Source: Halichondria panicea (lineage: Eukaryota; Porifera; Demospongiae; Suberitida; Halichondriidae). Taken from it: a stretch of 64,000 nt of DNA. The notes under the pieces were generated by a model. The model saw only the letters and a list, made by a program, of their open reading frames with translations, was not told the DNA's origin and searched no databases. The position numbers and the translations under genes were made by a program. The stretch is from positions 6,201,378-6,265,377 of the forward strand of contig NC_087381.1 of the NCBI RefSeq assembly GCF_963675165.1. The letters run 5' to 3'. Shown here one piece after another: positions 46,201 through 58,300 of the stretch. How positions within the stretch are numbered: the first letter of the stretch is position 1; every line of letters starts with the position of its first letter.

Positions 46201-48052
46201 ACTTGTTCACCGAGTGTTGCTACTCTACTTAGTAGTTAGCTCTGCACTAGAACGCTAGCTATTGGTAGCTGCAAGAGTGAGAAGAGAGCTGCAAGGCTCT
46301 GCTGACTTGCAGCCATTAATTTTAGACTTGAACTTTTGGCATCGATCGTTATTAACAACAATCATCTTCGATCATTACCCACTCCTTGAGTTTCCCTGCG
46401 ATTCTGGATTCTGCATTTAAAAATGTTCACATGATAATTATAATCAATGTGTGTATAAAAGCTAGCTATTAGTAGCTTTATGTTATGTAGCTTTGGCATC
46501 TCCACCGAGGCATCAGCACCCACGGTGCTTTCATTTGTATAAGCATTGTATTGCCCACCTTTAGGTGCCTGTTCTCCTGACCTACCTGCTTTCTCTGATG
46601 GCTCCATCTCATACAACTATGAGTTTTTCACAGAGATTGGTGGTCGACCATACGGAACAGTTGCCACGTACGAGTGTCGTACTGGAACTTTAGTAGGAAA
46701 CCGAATAAGGATTTGTGCGAATGGAGTGTGGTTAGGAAGTGTACCAAGCTGCGGGGGTAAGCTAGGTTACCATTCACTGTCAGTATTGTGGCATCCTATA
46801 ATTATAATCAATCTCTCTTGATCCTATTATACATAGTGGTCAGAGTCATGTTTGGGTTTGCAACTCTTTCCTATAGGGATAACTTGATTGGCACTATAAT
46901 TATTATAGCTTCCATTATTATAATAGTTATACTTCAGCGTCCTCGCTATTTATTTATTGCTCTCATACTCGATCTTATATGAATGTGACAAATCTCATAC
47001 AACCAGATACGCATGTAGCTATAAATGGTCTCACAATTGTGACTAGTTCAAGTACACAGCTCTGGGCAATTATATTGGTTAATTTTGAGGCGCTAGTGTT
47101 ATGTACAGTTATTGACTCGTTTTTTGCAAGTTGTTATCCAACTTCGCATCCTTTTACAGCGGTGGATTGTCCAGCACTGGCACCCATTCCAAACGGAGCT
47201 ATTGCATATGATCCTGATACGATTGCTCCTTTTGATGAGGGAACAGTGGCTACTCATACCTGTAATGAAGGTTTCATGCTGGGTGCCGGATCTGAGACTC
47301 GAACGTGTTTAGAAACAGGGAGGTGGTCTGGCTTCACTCCTGTGTGCCGAGGTATGTAGATTCGTTTCGGTTATTTATCGAATTATCTACTATCATGCGC
47401 TACAACTTCATTTGATGTCATGTCAAAAGTTAGAATTGCAACTTCGCATGCACTAGTTATGATCTGCATGTGCATGCCTTCATTTTTATGCGTCTGTGAG
47501 TATGAACATACATGTTGTACGTGGCATGTATGTTGTATGCAATCAAACTTACTGTTAATTTGTCACGTGCCTATATCCGATCGGTGTTCATGCATACAAT
47601 ATGTGCATGTGTTATCAGCTCGTGTTGCCCAATATTTTGTGTACGACTATTCTACATAATTATTCTCCTTTACAGCGCAATGTCCAGCACTAGAAAACAT
47701 TCTAAACGGAGGTTCTATTTTATATTTTCCTGACTTTACTCCTGATTTTAATGACGGAACATTGGCTACATATACCTGTGATCCTGGTTTCCGTCTAGTC
47801 GAAATTGCAACTCGATTGTGCCAAATCTCAATGACATGGACTGGCCAGCCTCCTGTGTGTGAACGTAAGATTCAATGATAGTTTATATAGCTCTGGAAAA
47901 CAAATCATTAGCACGGTAGTGCTAGTAGTAGGGTTGGGTTGTACCATTATAGTGCAGAATTATTTTATCACCTGATAATTGCAAAGTATGCTTTGAATCA
48001 CTGTTCATCTTGTAAGTTCCGTTCCGGTGCATATCTCACTGTGTATTTTACG

Positions 48053-48093
<41 letters not shown>

Positions 48094-51000
48094 CTCTGTG
48101 TCCTATATTGCCGCCCGTAGACAATGGAAGGGTTCAATACTCTCCTGACTTCATACCTGATTTTAACGTGGGTACTGAGGCCACGTACACTTGCAACTTT
48201 GGGTTCCGTCTGATTGGACAGATGGTTTTAGAGTGTGAAGGAAATGGACTGTGGTCAAATTTTCCTCCAATGTGTAAAGGTGAGGAATGAGCCTATAATT
48301 ATGAGCCTCTTATGAAAAAGGACATGGACATGGAAATGAGACCGAGTATTATCAATGTTGTATTATACATATGACTTGAGGCTATACGCGTGCATTGATT
48401 GTGTAGCTGCTAATAACTCTAGATTAGTGAACGCTCAACAGCATGTACATATCTCAAGGTTGCCCTAACGGGACTTACAATTCTCTTTGTTGAAAAGAGT
48501 CTGTTCGTCTTTGTTCCTATGTATCTGTGCATGCGTGTTTTGGTGTGTCAGTGTGTAGCTCTGTACCATGCACATTTGCTTATAATTATGGAAAGCAAAC
48601 GGCAGCGCTGTATTGTGTATAACACTTGTAGGTATTCAACCACTTTGTGTATAACTCCTCTCCATATAATTATGGCGATACGGTCATAGCCATGCACTTA
48701 CGAAACGTGATCCCCGTAGTTAGACGCTCCTTCTCCATCTTATGCATGGGCTCCAGCTACCTTCAACTGCTGTGTATAAGACCTCCCTGCCAATAACTTG
48801 ATCATGTAATCTAGAACACGATGGAGACTGTATGACTTTTATCACATGCTTGTAACCTTGATAACATGACACCAGGCCCGTACCCCATGGGGGGGAGGGG
48901 TTCCATCGAGCCACCTCTTAGTTAGATTTAAACACATGCACTCCTATATATACACTTCAACAATCCTTTTGTACCAAAGTTAAGACCTTATTATGTTATA
49001 GAGATCTGCTAATAAATTATGCATGGTTGGTCAGCTTAAGTTTAATTATATATTTGTTTCTTATTTTACCGGCCCCGACACTTACATCTCTTATACAGCT
49101 CAATGTCCAGAAAACTGACACCTATTCCAAACGGAGCTATCACATATGGTCCGGATATGACTGCTGACTTTGATGTGGGAACAAATGCTACTCATACCTG
49201 TAATGAAGGTTTCATTCTGTTGATCGGACCTGAGATTCGAACGTGTCAAGACACAGGGAGATGGTCTGGCTTCATTCCTGTGTGCCGACGTACGTAAGAT
49301 TTGCTTTGTTAGGCTCTGAGAAAGTAAACTATTCAGTAATAAATTATCGTACTTACGTACCTACCTGTGCTAAGCGTGTGAGATGTTAGTATCTCTCCCT
49401 GCATGTGCATGCTTCGAATTTTTATGCGTCTGTGAGTGTGAACATGCACACACAGGTTATGTGTAATCAAACCAATTGTTTGCTATATGCTAGCCAATCA
49501 ACTCAATCGTTAATTGTTTATGCAGCTATATTCTTGACACTGAACAATGTGTGTGTGTTATCATCTCGTGACAGTTTCTTGTGCATATCCTTTACAGCGG
49601 TGGAATGTCCAGCACTGGCACCCATTCCAAACGGAGCTATTACATATGGTCCTGATATGACTGCCGATTTTTTGATGAGGGAACAGTGGCTACTCATACC
49701 TGTAATGATGGTTTCATTCTGGGTATCGGATCTGAGACTCGAACGTGTTTAGAAACAGGGAGGTGGTCTGGCTTCACTCCTGTGTGCCGAGGTATGTAAT
49801 TCATTAGGGTAAATTATTATTGTGAATTTGTCGGAAGTTATGAATTTGATAATGCACGCCTTTAGTTGCGTGTGCCAAGTACACTATATATTTTGGCATG
49901 TGCGTGTTTATGCATCTGTGAGTGTGAACATGCACGCACCTGCAGTGTGTAATCAAACCAACTGTTTGCGATATGCTAGCAGATCGTTGTTCATACATAC
50001 AATGTCTTTTGTGTACAATTATTCCACTAACACAATTATTCTCCTTTATAGCGCAATGTCCAGTACTGGAACCCATTCAAAACGGAGCTATTACATATTT
50101 TCCTGATTTTATTCCTGATTTTAATGACGGAACAGTTGCTACATATAGATGTAATCCTGGTTTCTTTCTGGTCGGAATTGCAACTCGAACGTGCTCAATC
50201 TCAAGTACTTGGGCTGGCCAGCCTCCTGTGTGCCAACGTAAGATTCGTTTGTGATATAATTATAGACTCTAGGGACACAAAATCAAAATTGCATGCACTT
50301 AGCTGTGTCAAGAGTATTATATTTTGTCACTGCATGCTTTGCATTTTATGCGTCTGTGAACATGCACACGCAAGTTGTGTGTAATCAAACCAATTGTTTG
50401 CGATGTGCCAGCCAATAGACTTGTTTTCTATATTCTTGACACTGAACAATGTGTGTGTGTGTTATCATCTCGTGACAGTCTTTTGTGTATACTACCTTTA
50501 CAGCGGTGGAATGTCCAGCACTGCCATCCATTCCAAACGGAGCTATTACATATGGTCCTGATACAATTGCTCCTTTTAATGTGGGAACAGCGGCTACTCA
50601 TAGCTGTAATGATGGTTTCATTCTGGGTGCTGGATCTGAGATTCGAACGTGTTTAAACTCAGGAATATGGTCTGGCCTGACCCCTGTGTGCCGAGGTACG
50701 TTGATGTCATGCTGAAAGTTAATCTATTTAGCTGTGTGTGCCAAGTGCACAAGATATGTTGTGATATGTATGTGCATGTTTTGCATCTGAACATGCACGC
50801 ACCTGCAGTGTGTAATCAAACCAACTGTTTGCGATATGCTAGCAGATCGTTGTTCATACATACAATGTCTTTTGTGTACAATTATTCCACTAACACAATT
50901 ATTCTCCTTTATAGCGCAATGTCCAGTACTGGAACCCATTCAAAACGGAGCTATTACATATTTTCCTGATTTTATTCCTGATTTTAATGACGGAACAGTT

Positions 51001-51558
51001 GCTACATATAGATGTAATCCTGGTTTCTTTCTGGTCGGAATTCCAACTCGAACGTGCTCAATCTCAAGTACTTGGGCTGGCCAGCCTCCTGTGTGCCAAC
51101 GTAAGATTCTTTTGTGATATAATTATAGACTCTAGGGACACAAAATCAAAATTGCATGCACTTAGCTGTGTCAAGAGTATTATATTTTGTCACTGCATGC
51201 TTTGCATTTTATGCGTTTGTGAACATGCACACGCAAGTTGTGTGTAATCAAACCAATTGTTTGCGATGTGCCAGCCAATAGACTTGTTTTCTATATTCTT
51301 GACACTGAACAATGTGTGTGTGTGTTATCATCTCGTGACAGTCTTTTGTGTATACTACCTTTACAGCGGTGGAATGTCCAGCACTGCCATCCATTCCAAA
51401 CGGAGCTATTACATATGGTCCTGATACAATTGCTCCTTTTAATGTGGGAACAGCGGCTACTCATAGCTGTAATGATGGTTTCATTCTGGGTGCTGGATCT
51501 GAGATTCGAACGTGTTTAAACTCAGGAATATGGTCTGGCCTGACCCCTGTGTGCCGAG
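43234..51558 (+). CDS. Receptor B ectodomain: signal peptide, IgGFc-binding domain, Calx-beta, ten CCP exons
   Basis: Exons: 43234-43327, 43722-45239, 45296-45436, 45502-45735, then CCP exons 46565-46756, 47160-47351, 47676-47864, 48094-48279, 49099-49289, 49598-49791, 50052-50237, 50504-50695, 50915-51100 and 51367-51558. The leader is a signal peptide. Exon 2 is an intact 1518-nt IgGFc-binding-type exon (LTGSIITSNKPLAVFSG). Exons 3-4 are Calx-beta (YEVTILDDDIPEPVEVVEV). CCP modules have the usual four Cys and a Trp (CPALAPIPNGAI ... GRWSGFTPVC). CCP5 and CCP6 each carry a 2-bp insertion that breaks the frame, but skipping either exon keeps the frame. The last CCP exon ends in phase 1 and matches the phase of the exon at 52392, so this is most likely the N-terminal half of the adhesion GPCR at 52392-62838. 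Taken together and corrected for the frame breaks, the two halves total about 1982 residues. Confidence 0.8.
45966..46290. repeat. Dispersed repeat copy starting TATGCCTCGGTGCGCATGCG
   Basis: The end TATGCCTCGGTGCGCATGCG...GGTATACGGTAGTGTG plus a GT tract leads into blocks shared with 28330-28665, 39765-40000 and 6290-6640. The same terminal motif with a longer GT tract is at 60432-60511. It lies in the intron between the Calx-beta and first CCP exons of receptor B. Confidence 0.65.
48051..48092. repeat. (CA)n microsatellite forming a splice acceptor
   Basis: An uninterrupted CA repeat of about 20 units runs directly into the CAG acceptor of CCP4 (exon from 48094). Length changes in it could alter the use of this acceptor. 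Confidence 0.9.
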
Positions 51559-51720
51559 GTACGTTGATGTCATGCTAAAAGTTAATCTATTTAGCTGTGT
51601 GTGCCAAGTGCACAAGATATGTTGTGATATGTATGTGCATGTTTTGCATCTGAACATGCACGCACCTGCAGTGTGTAATCAAACCAACTGTTTGCGATAT
51701 GCTAGCAGATCGTTGTTCAT
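49927..51720 (+). repeat. 863-bp tandem duplication, each unit with two CCP exons
   Basis: The unit beginning AACATGCACGCACCTGCAG at 49927 repeats at 50790 with almost no differences, and the start of a third copy appears at about 51653 and breaks off near 51720. Each full unit holds one short CCP exon (186 nt) and one longer one (192 nt) with their introns, so CCP7+8 and CCP9+10 are copies. Near-identity including introns means the duplication is recent or an assembly artefact. Confidence 0.92.
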
Positions 51721-52391
51721 GAACGTTTATTACGTGTAAGGCTGTGCTAAGTGCACATGAGATGATACATTTTGAGTTTATCTTTGCCTGCTCATCGGCA
51801 TAAACCACCGAGGGCTAGTTACTTCTTGCCACATGCAGTACAATGTGTGTATGTTATCAGCTCATCTTCTACAATCCTTTGTTTAAACAATTCTTCTCCT
51901 TTATACAAGTATATATACATGCATATAAGCTGCAATTTTTAAATCCTCACAACTTTCTCAGAGCCTATACGAGGCACACAGGAATCAGACCTTGCCATAT
52001 CCCTATAGCTGTGTCTAACTATAGTTGCATGAACTAACGATAATTATAGTCAACGTAAGATTCATGTATTCACTAATTAAATTCCAATGACTGCTACTAA
52101 TAAGTACAATGCATGGCATAAAAAGGTAAAAGATCAATGGAGAATATAATTTAAAGGCCTATAATTATTATAATTATTGTCAAGATTAGTATGCTTATGC
52201 ATTATAAATTAAGGCACACATCAAGTTATGTCATGAATAACGTCTGCATGATTGTGAATATTTATATGTGCCGTGCAGTTGTTAAATTAATGTCCTCCCC
52301 TCCCCCATCAAAAATGGATGTAACGTATGAGCTCCATAACTATTCTCTCTCTATATAATATAGCTTGTATACAATGCACACACGTTTACAG
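51559..52391. other. Intron or spacer between the last CCP and the hormone-receptor exon
   Basis: Contains the truncated third 863-bp unit to about 51720 and AT-rich sequence after it. No CCP exon is present. In the joined-gene model this is an 833-bp intron. Confidence 0.6.
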
Positions 52392-55300
52392 CTGGTTGTG
52401 AAGCAGAGATATACCAGAATCATTCTTGGCCCAACACGGCACTTTGGTCTACTGCACTGTCCCCTTGTCCATGTGTTGAAGTATTGGGTGTGTTCGCAGG
52501 GAATGTCAGCAGACAGTGCTCTGGGTCAATCAGTGAGGGAGGTATGTGGAAGGATGAGCTTGACCTCAGCAGCTGTGAGACTACACTTTCAGATATATCC
52601 CGGGAATTGTGTGAGATTACAAGCGTAAGTGGTTTGAGGAAGTTGAAATATATCTGTTAGACAACTGCTGCTGCAGCATGACTACTTCTATACAGCCAAC
52701 GTTTTCTAAAAAATTATATTTTAGTTACTTTTGTATGGTGTAAATTTTCATGTATTTCATATTAAAGAGAATCATACGAAAATTAAGTTATTCTACCGCA
52801 ATGGATTCAACATCACTATCCTGAGCTGTACGAATATTAAAAATACGAATGGATAGTCATAAAACCAACGTTGATATACGGTATACTGTATAGCGGGTAT
52901 ATTTTGAGGGTATAAACTTTCGCGGAATGACCTTAAGAAAGGTTTTTACGGAATAACAGCCTTTCTGCAATGCATGCATGCATGCATGCATGCATGCACA
53001 TGCGATAGTAAATTCGTGGGTATAAATGTCCGCGGTTAATTCTTGATCAGCGAAAACCACGAAAATGTTTATACCCTCGAAATATAATTATTATATCCGC
53101 TATATGGCAGTTAGAGCTAGCTGAATTCCTCATTAGCATTCGCAAAGCTTGATAATGGTGTTGGATATTCACAAAACATTGTAGTAATACAATAATATTT
53201 TTTGTCTGCAAAAGAACACATTACAGTTTAGTATTTGAGGTATAAGATAAGATGCCATGGTCAGACACCGAAAGCACCACAACCACTGAAACCTTGTAAC
53301 GTGTGGGAATAGGTTACTGTATAAATTGTGTACTTTAGTAGAGCATCAACTTTGAACTGAGCTACACATGTACAGCACAAAGATGGGCTCCAATGTGAAG
53401 ATTATCGGTATCTCAGTGGCAGCATTTGTGCTACTGACAATCACACTATACGGAAGTCTATCCTTTGCTGTGTGGAATCTACATACCCAAAGTGCGAGTC
53501 TAAAGTCTGATAATCAAAGTCTAAAAGAGAACCAAATCATTGAATTACAAAATCTAAAGACTGAAATGCAAAGTCTAAAATCTGCAAATGAGAACCTACA
53601 TAACAAAATCTCTGAATTGCGAGGTTTTGTTCAAGCTATAAATCCAAACCCTCACTCGAGTGATGAAGCCACGGTGATGGACACACTAAAGCGACTAACT
53701 CGACAATCCGGCTCCTCTCAAAGTGCTACTGATCTACTTGCTGATGCTCTGGCAGAACTAATTGAAAAGAAACTCTACACTATAATGGACTGTGCTAGAG
53801 ATGACGCTGATAATTTAACCGACTGTTCGCTCAAGCCAGGCCCAAAGGGGGACAAGGGATGCCTGGGTGATCAAGGTAAAGAAGGCCCTCAGGGAATGAA
53901 CGGAGAACCTGGGGTCAAAGGACACATCGGTTACCCTGGTCATAAAGGGGAGGTGGGTCCAAAGGGTCCTAGCGGCAATCCCGGTCCAACGGGGCACCGA
54001 GGGGTTAAAGGAGATATGGGCGAGATCGGTCAACGAGGTGAGGCGGGGGTTAAAGGTGACGAAGGTATGAAAGGAGAATATGGTTTCCCTGGACACAAAG
54101 GCGAGAGTGGCGGGCCAGGTGCCAAGGGGATTAAAGGAGATCGAGGCTTTGGAGGCAATAATGGACAAAAGGGAGAGAAAGGAATAACGGGGGAACAAGG
54201 TCCACCAGGACCTATTCCCACCACACAACCACCAACTACTAGAGCGGTGACTACACAACCACCAACTGTTCCCTCTGAGAGGTGTAGTGGTCCTGGATGG
54301 AGGAAGGTGGCATCTCTTGATATGACTAATACTAGCCAAAACTGCCCTCAAGGACTAACACTGACTGGCTACTCAAAACGATCATGTGGTCGAACACATA
54401 CAAATTATTATGCTTGTTCATCAGTCACCTTTCCTGTTAGTGGGGGTCAATACAGTCGAGTGTGTGGGAGAGCAAAGGCTTATCACTATGGGTACCTGTA
54501 TTCCTTTCTTGGGTATAACCGTGACTCACGTGGTATCAATGCACAGTACGTTGATGGACTAAGCTTCACTCATGGAACACCCAGGACACACATTTGGACA
54601 TTTGCAGCTGGTTATTATCAAGGAATCAGTGGTGATACTAGCAATAATTGTCCTTGTAACACTGGTAACACCGACGGCTCCCCTCCTTTTGTTGGTAATG
54701 ACTATTTCTGTGAGAGTGGCGTAAGCTCTTTTTCTGCACGTGGAGGTAACATATTTTACCCTGATGATCCACTCTGGGATGGTCAGGGGTGTATCCATGG
54801 CAACCCATGCTGTCAATTGAACACCCCACCGTGGTTCAACCAAACACTACCAACCCCCACAACTGATGATATTGAAATGAGACTATGCTTGCTTCAAACA
54901 GATCCTTGGGGTAACATTGCTCTTGAACAAATGGAACTATACGTCTACTGATGAACTAGAAACACTGAACATTGATCTGACTCTGTGAATTATCCTAGAT
55001 GTAAATATTGTAACAGATATTAGTTTTGTGAGCAAAAAACCTTGAGGGTATAAAGATCGTGGTGTCATACAAGTACCAGTAGTATTGGCAATCTTACTTT
55101 TGCGAACCATTAACATTAATTTGCTAATTTTATTTGATGTTGTAATATTTACGGTAATAATTGTTCACCTGTAGTAACAGAGGTTATCTGATGCTTGACC
55201 CCGGTAGCGCTGTCCATCACCCACACCTCCCCCCGACACACACACACCCGAGGAGCTGAGGGGTCAAAGGGCAAAGCTTGTAGTCCAGTTCCCCGGGAAA

Positions 55301-58300
55301 GGAACTCAGCCACACCCACTTCCTGTACAGGGGAAGGGGTTAGAACAGTATTACCATAATCACAGTTAACCAATAACGAGCTTTCAAAGGTAGCTACCAG
55401 AATGGCTGAATTGTATGATCACACTTGCACAGGGAGCACCTACAATGCAGAATACCAATATATCATTATGTATGTATGTACCGTATAGCAGGTATATTTT
55501 GAGGGTATAAAAAAATGCCTTTAGAAAGGTTTTCGCGGATTTAATTTTCGTGGAATAGCGTATTTTTACAGCATGCATGCATAGTCGCGGTACATGCCTA
55601 ATCCGTGAAAATCACGAACCTTTATACCCTCGAAATATACCCGCTATACAGTATACAGTACTCATACGTAACGACACTGTATACAACCCTTTTTACCTCA
55701 CTTGAAATGCTTACATTATTAGAGAAAACATAAGTCAACCTAGCTACAGTGCACACAGTGGGATCACACTATAGGCTCTGTACACTAGCTACAGTGCACA
55801 CAGTGGGACCACACTATAGGCTCTGTACACTAGCTACAGTGTGCACAGTGGGATCACACTATAGGCTCTGTACACTAGCTACAGTGCGCACAGTGGGACC
55901 ATGCACACTATAGGCTCTGTACACTAGCTACAGTGCGCACAGTGGGACCACACTATAGGCTCTGTACACTAGCTACAGTGTACACAGTGGGACCACACTA
56001 TAGGCTCTGTGCACTAGCTACAGTGCACACAGTGGGACCACACTATATAGGCTCTGTAAACTAGCTACAGTGCACACAGTGGGACCACACTATAGGCTCT
56101 GTACACTAGCTACAGTGCACACAGTGGGACCACACTATAGGCTCTGTACACTAGCTACAGTGCACAGTGGGACCACACTATAGGCTCTGTACCTAGCTAC
56201 AGTGCACACGGTGGGACCACACTATAGGCTCTGTACACTAGCTACAGTGTACACGGTGGGACCACACTATAGGCTCTGTACACTAGCTACAGTGCACAGT
56301 GGGACCACACTATAGGCTCTGTACACTAGCTACAGTGCACACAGTGGGACCACACTATATAGGCTCTGTACACTAGTCTACATAATAGTTAGACACTGTT
56401 TAGGAAGTTTCTACATGATTTAGAAGCCCAAAGGGCTGGTTGTAGTATCCCGAACGCAGTGAGGGTTCTACTAGCCCTGAGGACTTCTAAATCATGTGGA
56501 AACTTCCTAAACAGTGTCTAAGCATTTTAGATCATAGCAACCATGAGTATTTAGCCAATCAGATTTGAATGTTCTTATCTAATCTTTGCTACATGATTTT
56601 CTAAGTGAAGTACATGATTTTCTATTGAAGTACATGATTTTCTAAATTGGATAGAACATTTCCTCTAACCAATCAGATTGCAGTATTTATGACAAACATG
56701 ATCTAAACACCGCAAGTCAATATTAAAATAGCATCTCTGCTTCTTTCTTGCCTTTCAAGTGAGGTGAAAGGTTGCAGCCATGCAGCACCATAGTACACTG
56801 TACTATAAGGAGACTCACTGATTGCCTGTTCAGGACCAGACACTGAGGTCCATGCACTAGGAGGAGATCACATGATGACAAGTAGTCATACTGTGTGAGG
56901 CCACTACCCGTGGACCGCATCCGTTCCCGTAGCAACTGCTCGGACCTGAGAACAATTCGATTCAGTATTCAAAATGTACAACTATACCAGCACAGCATAG
57001 AAGATCAAATGCTATAATGTCATGTGATACGTTACAGTGCATAGTTATACAGGACTAAGATATGTCTGGTAGACCTAATTCCACATCTTATAATGTAGCT
57101 AGATAGACAATTAATAGATCTGTACTGTAAGCACTAGCCATTAAGCAGGCACGGAGGAATATATTGTAATGCAATATACATCAGACATAGCCTCATCCCG
57201 GGCTGATTTTTTTTTTAAGTTGAAAAATACTAGCTAGAGACAACAAGGCTGGGAACGAGGCTACCTCAGTTAGTGCTATATCAATACAACTACAAATAAA
57301 TTGTCTTTTCATTGATGTCTTTATATAAAGGGTATACCAAATAGGCTGACTTTTTGAAAAGAATAATACACTATGGCAGGCACATTGATAAAATCAGTGA
57401 AAGTAGTTATTTTCGGTAAACCAAGTATATACTACAATATGCTGAATGTCATCACCTTCTTTCGTCTTTGGCTGCCACCAGTAGCCAGTGTAGCAATCAA
57501 ATTCCTCTTATATGATAAAGGAGGGTGCTCCAGCTGACCTCTGGCCGGGCCCCAGGCTTGTCTGCAAAAATAGAAAATAAGTTGTGACATAAATTATTAC
57601 TATAATTATAGCGGGTTATTTTCGGGGGGGGGGGAATCAGTTTGTGGATCTTATTTTCATGGTTGCTACTTGCACTGCAGGTAAAAGTAGTCTAAGGTCG
57701 CTTCATTCATGGTCCAGTATTCAACCACACAAATGATAAGACATCAAATGCACCACAACATAACTTAGAAACCCCAGAGATAAGATATTAAATAAGAGGT
57801 CACCATATAAATTGACTTCAGTATAGAGTATCAACTTTGAACTGATTTACGCATGTACAACAAATAATGGATTCAAATGTGAAGATTATCGGTATCTCAG
57901 TGGCAGCCTTTGTGCTACTGACAATCACACTATACGGAGGTCTATCCTTTGCTGTGTGGAATCTGCATAGCCAAAGCGTGAGTTTAAAGGATGAAAATCT
58001 GAACCAAAACTCTGAATTGCGAAGTTTAAAAGAGAACCAAATCACTGAATTGCGATGTCTAAAATCTGAGAATGCAAACCTACAGAACCAAATCACTAAG
58101 CTGCAAGATATTGTCGGAGCTAATCCAAACCCTCACTCGAGTGATGAAACCACGGTGATGGACACACTAAAGCGACTAACTCGACAATCTGGCTCCTCTC
58201 AAAGTGCTACTGATCTACTTGCTGATGCTCTGGCAGAACTAATTGAAAAGAAACTCTACACTATAATGGACTGTGCTAGAGATGACGCTGATAATTTAAT

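Noticed and set aside
53815-54351. Minus-strand open frame of 178 codons
   Set aside because: Antisense shadow of the Gly-X-Y collagen repeat, which tends to leave complementary frames open.
55169-55322. Tectonin-repeat (TECPR-like) identity for the minus-strand exon
   Set aside because: GEVWVMDSATG is suggestive of a propeller blade, but the remaining repeat pattern is absent, so no name was given.
55743-56376. Regular array considered as a CRISPR array
   Set aside because: The whole 45-bp unit is repeated with no unique spacers, no cas genes are present and the sequence is eukaryotic; it is a minisatellite.
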